64,000 nucleotides of DNA from Hybos culiciformis (Eukaryota; Arthropoda; Insecta; Diptera; Hybotidae): contig CAXFZM010000117.1 in NCBI GenBank assembly GCA_964007475.1, positions 1 through 64,000 on the forward strand, given 5' to 3'. The notes under the pieces were generated by a model. It did not search any database and was not told the origin of the DNA. It saw nothing but the letters and a program-made list of their open reading frames with translations. Position numbers and translations under genes: made by a program. This document shows, piece by piece, positions 12,553 to 22,619 of this stretch. Position 1 is the first letter of the stretch. The number at the start of each line of letters is the position of its first letter.

Positions 12553-12619
12553 TCATTGGGAATCGAACCAGGCACCTTCAGACTTACAGTCTGATGTTGT
12601 AGCCACTAAGCCATACTGT
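12553..12619 (-). other. tRNA-like sequence with perfect A and B boxes (copy 1)
   Basis: Read on the minus strand it has TGGCTTAGTGG (A box, 12603-12613) and GGTTCGATTCC (B box, 12559-12569). The anticodon arm pairs TCAGA with TCTGA around CTGTAAG, which would give a GTA (Tyr-like) anticodon. The acceptor and T stems do not pair, so it is not a functional tRNA gene; it resembles the Pol III head of a SINE. Confidence 0.7.
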
Positions 12620-12799
12620 CCCTATGATTTTGGGTTTCTTACATATAATAAAAAAATAAGTATTCTTATTCTTATTTTTCTGAGAAAAATGATGACGATT
12701 CTGAGAAAAATTCTACATGAAAATGGATTTTTACCCTCTACCAAAATTCATCAAACGCCGCTAAAGAAGTATTAACTTCAAAAATAAAATAAAAATTTT

Positions 12800-13770
12800 T
12801 TTTTGGCCGGGTCGACCCTACTTCTTCTACTACTACCCAAAATTTTAAGCCAACTAACCTTTATTTCATCGAAAATAATTTTTTTGATAAAAAAAAACTG
12901 TTGGTCTTTTTTGGGTAGGAGACCCCCTCCCCCTCCTGCTCCGATCCAAAATTTTCATGCCGGCCACGTTCATTTAACGACAGGTAACGTTTATAATTAA
13001 AAAAATAAAATAAAAATTTTTTTGGCCCGGGTGGACCCTACTCCTTATACTAATACCCAAAATTTTAAGACAACTAACCTTTATTTCATCGAAAATAATT
13101 TTTTTGATAAAAAAAAAATTTTGGTCTTTTTTGAGTAGGAGACCCCCTCGCCTCCTGTTCCGATCCAAAATTTTCATGCCGGTCACGTTCATTTAACGAC
13201 AGGTAACTTTTACAATTAAAAAAATAAAAAAAAATTTTTTTTTGGGCCGGGTAGACCCTACTCCTTCTACTACTACTTAAAATTTTAAGCCAACTAACCT
13301 TTATTTCATCGAAAATAATTTTTTTGATAAAAAAAAATGTTGGTCTTTTTTGGGTAGGAGACCCCTCGCCTCCTGCTCCGATCCAAAATTTTCATGCCGG
13401 CCACGTTTATTTAACGACAGGTAACTTTTACAATTACAAACAAAAAAAAATTTTTTTTTGGGCCGGGTGGACCCTACTCCTTCTACTACTACCCAAAATT
13501 TTAAGCCAACTAACCTTTATTTCATCGAAAATAATTTTTTTGATAAAAAAAATTTTGGTTTTTTTTGGGTAGGAGACCCACTCGCCTCCTGCTCCGATCC
13601 AAAATTTTCATGCCGGCCACGTTCATTTAACGACAGGTAACTTTTACAATTAAAAAAATAAAATAAATTTTTTTTTTGGGCCGGGTCGACCCTACTCCTT
13701 CTACTATTACCCAAAATTTTAAGCCAACTAACCTTTATTTCATCGAAAATAATTTTTTTGATAAAAAAAT
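12800..13770. repeat. Satellite B, about 4.5 units of 216-220 bp
   Basis: The landmark GGCCGGGT(C/G)GACCCTACT starts at about 12,805, 13,024, 13,244, 13,460 and 13,678. Each unit also contains AAGCCAACTAACCTTTATTT and ATGCCGGCCACGTT. The last unit is cut and runs into a partial tRNA-like sequence. The open frames seen in either strand follow the repeat and show no protein family. Confidence 0.93.
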
Positions 13771-13950
13771 AAGTCTGAAGGTGCCAGGTTCGAACCCAAT
13801 TATGATTTGTTTTTTTTTTAATATTTGAAAAATGATGACGGACGATTCTCAGAAAAATGATGACGATTCTCAGAAAAATTCTATATGAAAATGGATTTTT
13901 ACCCTCTACCAAATTTCTTCCAACGCCGCTAAAGAAGTATAAACTTCAAA
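13771..13950 (+). repeat. Partial tRNA-like unit and terminal module
   Basis: 13,771-13,799 is the 3' half of the tRNA-like sequence, with the B-box-like GGTTCGAACCC. It is followed by a segment with two GACGATTCTCAGAAAAAT repeats and the module ending in GAAGTATAAACTTC. About 130 bases are practically identical to 44,720-44,850. Confidence 0.75.
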
Positions 13951-15438
13951 AACGTAAAATTTTCAATAACAGTAGACGAATGGACCGACAATTCAATGAA
14001 TAGATACCTTAATATTTCACTTCATGCCATTGTGGGAAATTTGATGAACAAATTTGAAATGTTTGTATTAGGGTTAGTTTATATAAAAGGTACATGCAAT
14101 GCTGATCAAACCAAATTTTATGTTGAAAATAAATTAAAAGAACTTCAAATTGATATAAAAAAAGACATAATATCATCAACACATGATGCCGCCGCAGTTA
14201 TGGTTAAATATGGAAGAATCCTTGGCATTACATCTCAACTTTGTTATAACCACGGTCTACATTTAGCCATAACTGATATATTGTACAAAAAGAAACCAAT
14301 AACTTCTTTTTGTGAAGAAGATGAAGAAATACCAGTCTATGTTGAAAAAGAAATAGAAGATGACGCTACCGAAAACAGTAACATTATAAATAGTTTTGAA
14401 GATGCTAACATAGTCTTCGAAGAACACGAAGGAGATGATTTTCTAGATTTGACTGAAGAAGTTGATGACGTTGTGAAAAACCTCAGAAAAATTATAAGAA
14501 CTATCAAATCCTCTTCAGTCAAAAACAATATTTTACAAGAATATGTTAAAGATGAAGAAGGTAAGTCGTTGCAGTTGATGTTGGATATAAAAATCAGATG
14601 GAATTCCTTGATAACGATGATAAAACGCTTCCTTCAAATTAAGGATCCCGTAAATAGAACTTTAAGCGATTTGGGCCAACAAAAAATTTCAGACAGGCAT
14701 ATAGCTATTTTAAAAGAGTTGTTAGATGTCTTATTACCACTGGAAACAGCTGTTAAAGAATTAAGCAAAAATTCAGCGACGCTTTTGACTGCCGAAGGCG
14801 TTTACAAATTTGTTTTCGAACAGTTAGAAGGATTTGCAACGGATCTAACAAAAAAATTATTGAAACAGATAAAAAATCGAATGGATGAACGTCGTGATAA
14901 AATCCTAATGACTCTGTTAATCTTTTTAGAAACAGGTAATATTCCACATTCAAATAAATATTTTGATTATAGTACAAAAGGTGCCGCTATTGCATTGGCA
15001 GTAGAAATTTTTAAAAGAATACATCCACCTCCTGTGTGTGGCAGAATTCAAAATGATGACTTTGAGGAAATAATTGAAGAAACAACTATTGAAAGTGAAG
15101 ATGATGAAAGTGTAAATAGTGCAGTCTGTAAAAAATCGTCACTGCAGAAACAACTTTACGATGCGATTTCTTCAATTACCTATGTTGAGAAGCAAAATGA
15201 AGAAAATACAACATTGCTGAAAAAAGATTTCATATATTTAAATAATTACAAAAAAAGAACAGATAATTTAAATATTATATATCGCGCATTATTGACAATT
15301 AAACCTACAACCACTGCAACGGAGCGCGTGTTTTCTATTGCGGGTCTCACTAGGACAAAAATTAGAACTCGGCTCAATTTCGAGACTTTTAATGCAATTG
15401 TTTTTTTAAAATATGCATTTTTAAAAATGAAACAATAA
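13951..15438 (+). CDS. hAT-1 transposase catalytic region and dimerisation domain
   Basis: A hAT transposase performs cut-and-paste transposition with an RNase H-like core and an 8-bp staggered cut. The reading before the first ATG (13,996) already fits the family: ITVDEWTDNSMNRYLNIS holds the first catalytic Asp region. THDAAAVMVKYG and CYNHGLHLAI follow, then the conserved Trp in IRWNSLITM. The C-terminal dimerisation domain is ATERVFSIAGLTRTKIRTRL near the end. 480 codons are open from 13,996, but the BED finger is cut off upstream, so no complete protein is encoded. Confidence 0.9.
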   Translation, partial: NVKFSITVDEWTDNSMNRYLNISLHAIVGNLMNKFEMFVLGLVYIKGTCNADQTKFYVENKLKELQIDIKKDIISSTHDAAAVMVKYGRILGITSQLCYNHGLHLAITDILYKKKPITSFCEEDEEIPVYVEKEIEDDATENSNIINSFEDANIVFEEHEGDDFLDLTEEVDDVVKNLRKIIRTIKSSSVKNNILQEYVKDEEGKSLQLMLDIKIRWNSLITMIKRFLQIKDPVNRTLSDLGQQKISDRHIAILKELLDVLLPLETAVKELSKNSATLLTAEGVYKFVFEQLEGFATDLTKKLLKQIKNRMDERRDKILMTLLIFLETGNIPHSNKYFDYSTKGAAIALAVEIFKRIHPPPVCGRIQNDDFEEIIEETTIESEDDESVNSAVCKKSSLQKQLYDAISSITYVEKQNEENTTLLKKDFIYLNNYKKRTDNLNIIYRALLTIKPTTTATERVFSIAGLTRTKIRTRLNFETFNAIVFLKYAFLKMKQ

Positions 15439-15454
15439 TTTAATCTATGACTTT

Positions 15455-15532
15455 ATTTCATTTAATCATTTCATTTAATCATTTCATTTATTCATTTCAT
15501 TTATTCATTTCATTTATTCATTTCATTTATTC
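15455..15532. repeat. Six 13-bp tandem units
   Basis: ATTTCATTTAATC (two copies) and ATTTCATTTATTC (four copies) lie in a row just downstream of the hAT-1 transposase stop. Confidence 0.9.
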
Positions 15533-17817
15533 AATAATTACATTTATTAACAATTCAATTTTATTATTATTCTATTATTTGTTACTTTTTTTTTGTTATT
15601 TTGAATTAAATACCACAAATAAAAAATATTTCTTATTATTTATTTTAATTATCCGGATATCCGGATTATCCGGATACTTTATTTTTTACGTATTCGATAT
15701 CCGGATAATCAAAAAGGTCGGATATTTAGAAACCCTACTTGTACAGGTAATGCTGACATTGAAAGAGCTCATGGAACAATAAATGAACATATTAGAATTT
15801 TTAAAATAACACAACCTAATCTTGATATTGAGTCCAAAATCCTAAAAGCAGTAGAAATATATAATAATACTATTCATTCCACTACGGGCGAAAAACCAAT
15901 TGATTTTCTCAGAAATAAACCTTTAGATTTTGAAAACATTAAACAAAAAATTTTACAAAAAAAAGAAAAAGTTATTTCAAAATTAAATGAAAACCGAAAA
16001 AATTTTTTTGCCCCAGATTCTGATGAAATTCTTATCAAAAATCCAGCAATTGTTAGATATAAAGATGAGCCTAGATATAAGAAAATTAAATGCTTTAAAA
16101 CTGATAACAAAATAATTGACAAAAAAAAACGAAATATCCATCCATCTCGAATTAAAAGAAATTTCAAAAACTTTTTAGGTGGTTTTAACGGTTCTAACAA
16201 CAGGCGCGATGTTAATCAGTCCGTGTCAAGCCGCAATTAACATAGCAAAATTAGAAACAGAAAGTGGTTTTGTGACAATTCGACAAGAAGATATTCCAAT
16301 AATCCATTCGTATGACAAAATTATCCATATTATTGATTTAAAAGAATTAGAAATAATCCTAAGAACTATAGAGGACCAGATTACAACGACATTTAATTTG
16401 CCGGAAGATCAAAGTATTATTAGAACTCTTAAAGAGAAACAAAAAAAAGTAGAACATACATTTAAAACTCTAATACTCTAATACCGAATACTCTAATACC
16501 GATAAGAGGTTTGATCAATCTTGGCGGATCTGCGTTAAAATGGCTTTTTGGCACAATGGATGATGAGGATAAGACAGAAATAGAAGATCACTTAAAAACT
16601 GTAGACGAAAATATTCATAATAATATCCAAAGTTCAAATCAACAAATAAAAATAAATTTCTCAATTCAGAAAAACATACAAAAATTACAAACCAGTATCA
16701 ATGATAACCATCTCGCAATTGATAAACTTTTAAATTTTGTGACTTTCGAAAATCGCAATACTATTAAACAAATTCAATTTTTACAATTTCTAACAAATAT
16801 TAACCTTTTAAATGATGAAATTGAAAAACTTCAGGAAAACGTTATATTCTCAAAACATAAAATAATGAGTAGGTCCATTCTTACCCCAGAAGAAATAGAT
16901 TTTTTTTTTTATGAAATAGATATTTTTAAAATTCAAGAACTCAAAAGTTCCTTAGCTATTAGTGAATCAAAATTAATTTTTGTGTTGGAAATCCCTGTAC
17001 TAAATCAATTCAAAGCGATTCATTATAAAATTATACCGGTTCCAAATTTAGAAAATGAACAAGTAGACATAAACATTGTAGATGTAATAAGTTTTGAAAA
17101 TAAATCATACTATCTGGATCAAGAAAAATATAAAAACAAACTAAAACCTACGAATAATTGTATTTCGAATTTATTAAATAATTCTTATGTCGATTGTCAT
17201 AAAATAACAAACAAAAATTCAGAAATAATAGAAATAGATTTAGGTTTAATTATTGTTAAAAATGTAAAAAACATGAGTTTAATTAACACTTGTAATATAG
17301 TCGAGTCAATGAAGCTTTTTACCTGGAAACCCGGTGGAACAGCTCCGATTTTGATGATTTTTTTTTTAAAAATTTCGTTTTTTTATATTATTCAAAATCA
17401 GAAACCTCTGCAGGGGGGGGAAATAAATGTTTATATTGTTTAAACAATTTTTATACTATTTTTGCAAAAAAAATTTTTTTTTTATAAAATATCAATTGAG
17501 AACTCACAAAAAAAATATATTTATGTTATTGTTTTCATATTATTATCATAAATAATTTTAATTTATGTGTTAATATACCAAAAAATTTTAAAAACAACTA
17601 ATTATAAGTTTTTTCATCTGATATAATGACATGACTCTGATATACATAACAAAGTTAGGATATATTTCATGAAATATAAGAAATTAATAGTTTCATTATT
17701 AATATAAACTTAAAAAAAAAAAAATTAATAAAACAAAAAATTAATGTATACAACAACATGAAAAATATATTATAAAATGTATAAAATTTATTGTAACATA
17801 TATACAAAAAGGAAAAC

Positions 17818-20800
17818 TTATTCTTCATTATTATCATCTCCTTCGGGTGGTGGGTGGTTATGACAGTCGCTTCCACTGCAAACGATGCAGGCAGGTGAGC
17901 AATGCAAGCCACTTTTTCTGCAGCCACACGCTGAGCCACATCCTGTTTTACAGGAGCAAAATATTATTTTTAAGACGTTGTTAGGTGCAGCGGGCTGCGT
18001 CATTTTAATTGGAGTTAAATAATTATCTTTTTGCCAACCCCATTTTTCGGGAGGTATTGGTAAATCATTTTTCCACTGCTGGATTTGTAAATACACTCTT
18101 TTGATATGTTGTTTCGCTGCATTCTCTGTAGGAGGCAGCGAATTAAGTTGTACGCTTTTATCCTTAGTAGCTAACTCTATGAAACGTTTATAGCGAAGTT
18201 CATTCAAGGTTTTGGCAGTTTTAGCACCATACAGAGTGAGAATACAATGAATACCATCATTGAAAAGTACTTCTTCACTTTGGTCTTCAATCATAAAAGT
18301 TTCAGCTGCTGCACGTAACTTCAGATCCTCATTAAAAATTTTAATAAATTTATTTTTACCTTTATTATAGAAAGCGGATGTAGTGTCACATCCTGTGAAT
18401 GAATGAATAAACAAAAGATGCTCTTTTTTAACATTTACATATTGATTTAAACTTGTTTTTGTTGAATAAACTCTTTGTAAAGCATTATTTTTGAGAGGTT
18501 TCAGAAAGAACAATTCTTTATCATCAGTTGCTAGAGCCATTAATAACACCAATACATCAATATCTTCTGCTACAACAACCACATGAAGAAAAGAACAATC
18601 TAAAGCTGATTGTACTATTAAACGGTCAGCATCACTTTCTGCTTGACTCCACTGAAAATTATTTTCGGCTAGTTTCTTGCAAAGAAGATTGATAAATCGA
18701 TTTTTATTTTTGCTGTTTCCTAAAAATTTGTCCTTGGTTGTATTTAGATGCATGTCTTCTTCAAATAAGTAATCAATTGATTTATTACCTACATATCGAC
18801 GATTTCTTTCCGCTGCTTTAGTTCCATCATTATCATATCCATCAAAAACAACTTTAACATTAGTGCCATAATTGTTACGTAAATATCGAATATATTGTTG
18901 ACAAATATGAGAAAATTTTTGATTTTGTTCCCATTTTAATCGATGCAGTAGCATACCACCATCAATAATGTACAAAAATTTATTGACTTCATTAACATCC
19001 GTTTCACACTGTTCAAAAATATCATAAAGAGTTGATTTAGTCGTTTTCCTCATTCCAGCGTTGTCAAAGAGAGAAAGGGGATAGGGGGCTAACTCGTAGT
19101 CAAAGTATTGTCGAAGTTCGTCATTACTTTTTCTTAAAAAGCATATACGTTGAAAAATTAAATTTGGATCCACAGCAATTTCTGTATTATTTACTTTAAT
19201 TTTGCTGTTCATGCTTAATAAAGATTTAGCAGTATCTTTTATGGTCATTTTTATATCTTTGAAGTTTAAACCATTCATTTTATTTCTCAAATTAATTCCA
19301 ATATCAAATGCTTTATAACAATTGATAGTTTGGTTGCCTACAACTCCAGTAGAAATTGCCATGATTTCCTGCACATCCGGAAAAGGGTTGTGAACTTTAA
19401 AAAATTGTACAATTTTATCAACCGCCTTAGAATCTTCATTTATTCTGCTATCACTAGCATCAGTATGCTGATGTGATGATTGAAATGAAACTTCACAAAA
19501 TTCTTCCATTCCATCAACCACGTCTGTGGTATATAACGCTGCTTTTATCCATTTAAAAACTACACTTGGAGTTGCTCCACGTCGAAAAGGACCACCTTCT
19601 ATTTTCATGGACTTCATTAATGTTTGTTCTATTGTTTGGTCAGTCGAAATTTTTGAAAAAAAAATATCAGATCTTCTGGCACTATGGTTGTGTTTAAATG
19701 CTTCAAAATCGCTGTCATCTAGTTTTTCATTCAATTTACGCATATTTTGCAAATAAATTTCACTTGCTTTAGCATAAGGAAAGTGCCTGGCTGCGTGGAA
19801 AAATGGAATCATTAACTCGACGCCTCTCAAATGTAAGTCCCAGTTTCCCATTCTCTCTGCAGCTATGAAATCTTTCAAAAGAGATACCATACGAAAGTAC
19901 GTGATCCACAGTTTACATGTCTTTCCTCTTTCTTCAATTTCAAGCATTTTATTTTCAAAAAAACTTATCAATTCAATGAATGTTTCATTATTTTCTAATT
20001 CAGCGTAATTAAAAGAATAAAATAAAGAAGAATCCTTAAAACTTTCTTGAAATGCAGCAAATTTTTCATCATTTTTGAGATCTTCAAAGATGATTTCTGC
20101 AAGAGCTAGTTGTACTAAACTGTGAGCACGTACAGCTCTTGAATAATTATGTCCTGATAATATTTGGTCACAGGTTTTGTCAGCATATACAGTTGAAAGC
20201 ACTTCTTTCAATCCACTTCCTGCCATAATATTACCAATACATCCCAAAAAAGATAACATCATGTGAAACGCTCCTATTTTTATAATAACTATAATATCAT
20301 CGGCCAACTTTAAAGCTGATACTATATCTTGCGCTTTAATAAAAAGCGGTTGGTCAAAAGTTATAGCACAAACTTTCATAGCAGCAGATCGGGCTTTGTG
20401 AATAGCAAATCTGATTGCAGTAAACAAAGTATTATAGTCACTTGGATTTGAATTGATGAATGGTAACAACACGACTTTTGACTGTTCAAACTCAAATCCA
20501 GCAGTCAGGTGTTGCATAAAAGCATTCCATCCAAGATATTTATTGGATTCAATATGCTTCATAAACATCCAAAGTGTATTCAAATTTGTCGTATAGGTAG
20601 GCTTTAATTCTACATTCTCAATTGGTATTTCAGCTATTATTTTTCTTAATCCTTCACCACTAGGTTTTGTGTATGGTTCAATTTTTATTTCTCCTAGCTC
20701 AGCAATATCTTCTTCTGATGGCATAGTTTGTAATCGCGGAAAGGATTTCCGAGGTTCAATTGATTTTGCTGGAGTCACAATGCTAATTCCTCCTAAATTA

Positions 20801-21063
20801 TGAAAAGTTCCTGCACCTGTCAAAGTTCCTGTATTAAAATCTGCATTATCAAAAACGAACTGGACAAATGGATTATCAATCAATACAGCAGAATCTTGAT
20901 ATAGTGCTGAAGCTTCATATAACTGTGCTTCATGATAAGATGCACAGAAACCTAGAGCATTGCATAAATCGATCACTTTTCTAGAACCAAATTTCCGGTG
21001 TAATGTCACACTTAATCCAATTTGCAGTGGTGATAAAAAAGAACGTGGCCTCACAGCAGACAT
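17818..21063 (-). CDS. Putative transposase with XPG-like nuclease and CXC domain (main ORF)
   Basis: This 1081-residue frame shows, in order, an N-terminal family block (SAVRPRSFLSPLQIGL, residues 2-17); acidic motifs FVFDNADFN (about 69-77), TFDQPLF (about 235-241) and AFHMMLSFLG (about 265-274) that look like an RNase H-type core; an XPG/FEN1-like nuclease with VFDGYDNDGTKAAERNRR (about 739-756), ESDADRLIVQ (about 809), AEDIDVLVL (about 832) and FTGCDTTSAF (about 889); and a C-terminal cysteine domain of tesmin/CXC type (CSCKTGCGSACGCRKSGL, about 1036-1067). The true start lies upstream: the same frame reads SIAHAIMSAVR before the first ATG, joining the ORF at 20,981-22,189. The DDE role is inference; the nuclease and CXC motifs are visible. 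Confidence 0.8.
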   Translation of the reverse strand: MSAVRPRSFLSPLQIGLSVTLHRKFGSRKVIDLCNALGFCASYHEAQLYEASALYQDSAVLIDNPFVQFVFDNADFNTGTLTGAGTFHNLGGISIVTPAKSIEPRKSFPRLQTMPSEEDIAELGEIKIEPYTKPSGEGLRKIIAEIPIENVELKPTYTTNLNTLWMFMKHIESNKYLGWNAFMQHLTAGFEFEQSKVVLLPFINSNPSDYNTLFTAIRFAIHKARSAAMKVCAITFDQPLFIKAQDIVSALKLADDIIVIIKIGAFHMMLSFLGCIGNIMAGSGLKEVLSTVYADKTCDQILSGHNYSRAVRAHSLVQLALAEIIFEDLKNDEKFAAFQESFKDSSLFYSFNYAELENNETFIELISFFENKMLEIEERGKTCKLWITYFRMVSLLKDFIAAERMGNWDLHLRGVELMIPFFHAARHFPYAKASEIYLQNMRKLNEKLDDSDFEAFKHNHSARRSDIFFSKISTDQTIEQTLMKSMKIEGGPFRRGATPSVVFKWIKAALYTTDVVDGMEEFCEVSFQSSHQHTDASDSRINEDSKAVDKIVQFFKVHNPFPDVQEIMAISTGVVGNQTINCYKAFDIGINLRNKMNGLNFKDIKMTIKDTAKSLLSMNSKIKVNNTEIAVDPNLIFQRICFLRKSNDELRQYFDYELAPYPLSLFDNAGMRKTTKSTLYDIFEQCETDVNEVNKFLYIIDGGMLLHRLKWEQNQKFSHICQQYIRYLRNNYGTNVKVVFDGYDNDGTKAAERNRRYVGNKSIDYLFEEDMHLNTTKDKFLGNSKNKNRFINLLCKKLAENNFQWSQAESDADRLIVQSALDCSFLHVVVVAEDIDVLVLLMALATDDKELFFLKPLKNNALQRVYSTKTSLNQYVNVKKEHLLFIHSFTGCDTTSAFYNKGKNKFIKIFNEDLKLRAAAETFMIEDQSEEVLFNDGIHCILTLYGAKTAKTLNELRYKRFIELATKDKSVQLNSLPPTENAAKQHIKRVYLQIQQWKNDLPIPPEKWGWQKDNYLTPIKMTQPAAPNNVLKIIFCSCKTGCGSACGCRKSGLHCSPACIVCSGSDCHNHPPPEGDDNNEE

Positions 21064-22336
21064 AATTGCGTGTGCTATTGACGTCGTTTTTTTGATCTAG
21101 TTTGTTATTTACAGTTTCTTTTCTTTTATTCTTTCCAATAATTTGACTTAAGACGAGTTGTAGTGATTGAGGAACCACATCTAGCAATTTTTTAGAAAAC
21201 ATTTCATCACTTGCAGGATACTGATCATTTGTGAATATTTGTTTACATATGTCTACATGTATTAGATCAGCAACGTCCTTGATTTTTTTAATATTTTCAT
21301 CTTCAACCTCTACATTTGACTCTCCAAAAGATTTGTTTAAAATGTCATGTTGTTTTTTTTTTAAACATAATAGAGTAGACATTCCTTGATTATTTGACAC
21401 TACGATATCTTCTCCATAATACTCCTCTAACCGATGTTTAATTGTTTTAAGAGCAGGTGGATTATCAGCCACAACATTCTTCAATTCATTTAAGGAAAAC
21501 TGACAATCTGGATGGTTGTCGATGTATTCAATTATGTGGTCCATAGCATCATTGGTGTTAACAATTTGTGGATGAATTTTTGTTTCTCGTCGAGTATTTT
21601 CTCTGAAAATATCTGCATAACAGGAACGATGATATTTTGCTCTCACAGATCGAAAATCATTTACGGAATTCATTCTTAATAAAAGAGATCGAGAAAAAAC
21701 ATCTCTTTTCAGTTTAATAACGTCAACTATTTTTTGTTTTGTGTGATAGGACGTTACAATAGATAAATTTTGACTCTTTTTTACTTTTCTTAGAGCTAGT
21801 AATGATTTAGTACATATAAAACATTTTTTATCCCAATCAAAAGAAGAATTCGCCGATTTTCTCAACTTCAATTTTGGAGGGCTGAGAGATACTTTCTCTA
21901 AAATTTCAATTTTTTTCATTTCAGAAGAAACGCTTTTGCGTTCTGTAAATCGTTTTCTACAACTAGAATGTACAAAAATTTTTTCTCTACTCTCAAGTAA
22001 ATTAAGGAGCTGGCTATTTTTTAAATTTATTGCAATTGTTTTTAATGTTGGCAACCCACGAGTCACTACAGTCAATTTTTCCCTAACTTGAGTTGAGGTA
22101 CTTGGCGCATCTATATTTTCGCCTTGTTCACAAATACAACATAAATCTTCTGTAGAATCTACAGCACCTTGTTCTTGTTCCTGAAACATACAAAAATTGC
22201 AATAAGAAAAAATTATGTATTAAAATCATTTTTAATAAAAAATTTAAAATGACTGACAAGGCATAAATTAAAAAATATTTTAATATATGTTTTAAACACT
22301 TTGTTAAAATAAATGATGTATAAATACCTTCTGCAT
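20981..22336 (-). CDS. N-terminal part of the XPG/CXC transposase, with a 9-nt first exon
   Basis: The open frame at 20,981-22,189 has paired cysteines near its start (LCCICEQ) and CFICTKSLL with RAKYHRSCYADIF further on, likely zinc-binding. A better start lies upstream: ATGCAGAAG at 22,336-22,328 followed by a GTATTT donor, with the TTTCAG acceptor ending at 22,181. This keeps the frame and removes a 147-bp intron. The frame is left at the T7 tract 21,087-21,093 (A7 on the coding strand): one base fewer there would join it directly to the main ORF, and the last roughly 30 codons of this ORF are out of frame. Confidence 0.7.
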
Positions 22337-22458
22337 TATGCTGATCTTCGGCTTTACACTTGTTATTTTAATGAAAATGAATGTTTTTTGTATAATTTTC
22401 ACTAATATTTATCACTTTGAATCACTTTAAATACCAAAAATTAGCACTGAGCACTTAA

Positions 22459-22558
22459 TGAGTTCAAAAACGCAAACGACTACTGAGTTCAAAAAAGCAA
22501 ACGACTACTGAGTTCAAAAAAGCAAACGACTACTGAGTTCAAAAAAGCAAACGACTAC
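22459..22558. repeat. Four tandem 25-bp units upstream of the transposase gene
   Basis: TGAGTTCAAAAAAGCAAACG followed by ACTAC is repeated four times with one substitution in the first unit. It lies about 120-220 bp upstream of the proposed first exon, so it could carry promoter or transposase-binding sites. Confidence 0.92.
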
Positions 22559-22619
22559 TGAGTGATTAAATTATTATTAAAAGCCTTATTTTAACAACTA
22601 TTTTTTATACAAACATTTA

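Larger units (their letters stand above)
10631..13950. repeat. Composite repeat block inside hAT-1
   Basis: A module of about 55 bp containing ACCCTCTACC and CGCTAAAGAAGTATAAACTTC occurs three times in the same orientation (about 10,631-10,685; 12,734-12,785; 13,897-13,950). Between the first and second lie satellite A and a tRNA-like unit; between the second and third lie satellite B and a partial tRNA-like unit. The same module plus tRNA-like unit recurs outside the hAT at 44,630-44,850 and, inverted, at 60,235-60,533, so this is a mobile or amplified repeat family of its own. Confidence 0.75.
9709..15737 (+). mobile_element. hAT transposon hAT-1, inserted in the errantivirus integrase
   Basis: Terminal inverted repeats TAGGGTTTCTAAA (9709-9721) and its complement (15725-15737) are perfect over 13 bases. 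The 8-bp duplication CTTGTACA lies at 9701-9708 and 15738-15745, diagnostic of hAT. The integrase reading continues across the insertion when one duplication is removed. It encodes a BED-finger N-terminus (broken) and a long catalytic region, separated by about 3.3 kb of satellite and tRNA-like repeat DNA. Confidence 0.95.
7034..16240 (+). pseudogene. pol: Errantivirus pol (protease-RT-RNase H-integrase), split by a hAT
   Basis: Domains in order: aspartic protease with LIDTGAS near 7090; reverse transcriptase from about 7,600 with [15 protein letters not shown] and the catalytic YLDD box near 8,080; RNase H with [13 protein letters not shown] and TDHQPL; integrase with the zinc-binding HHCC region (HENTNHRG ... 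CDVCNLTK) and core residues in HVDIFY and FDNEFD, then ERAHGTINEH after the hAT insertion (15,746 on). Stops lie at 7262, 7571 and 8963, and the frame shifts near 9215 and 9590. The pol stop is at 16,238-16,240, overlapping the start of env. The enzyme set would copy and insert the element but is inactive here. Confidence 0.9.

Noticed and set aside
12803..13912. Open frames of 65-131 codons in satellite B
   Set aside because: They follow the 218-bp unit on both strands and have poly-Lys/Phe from A/T runs.
22459..22558. CRISPR-like array
   Set aside because: The four units are directly adjacent with no variable spacers; this is a plain tandem repeat in eukaryotic DNA.
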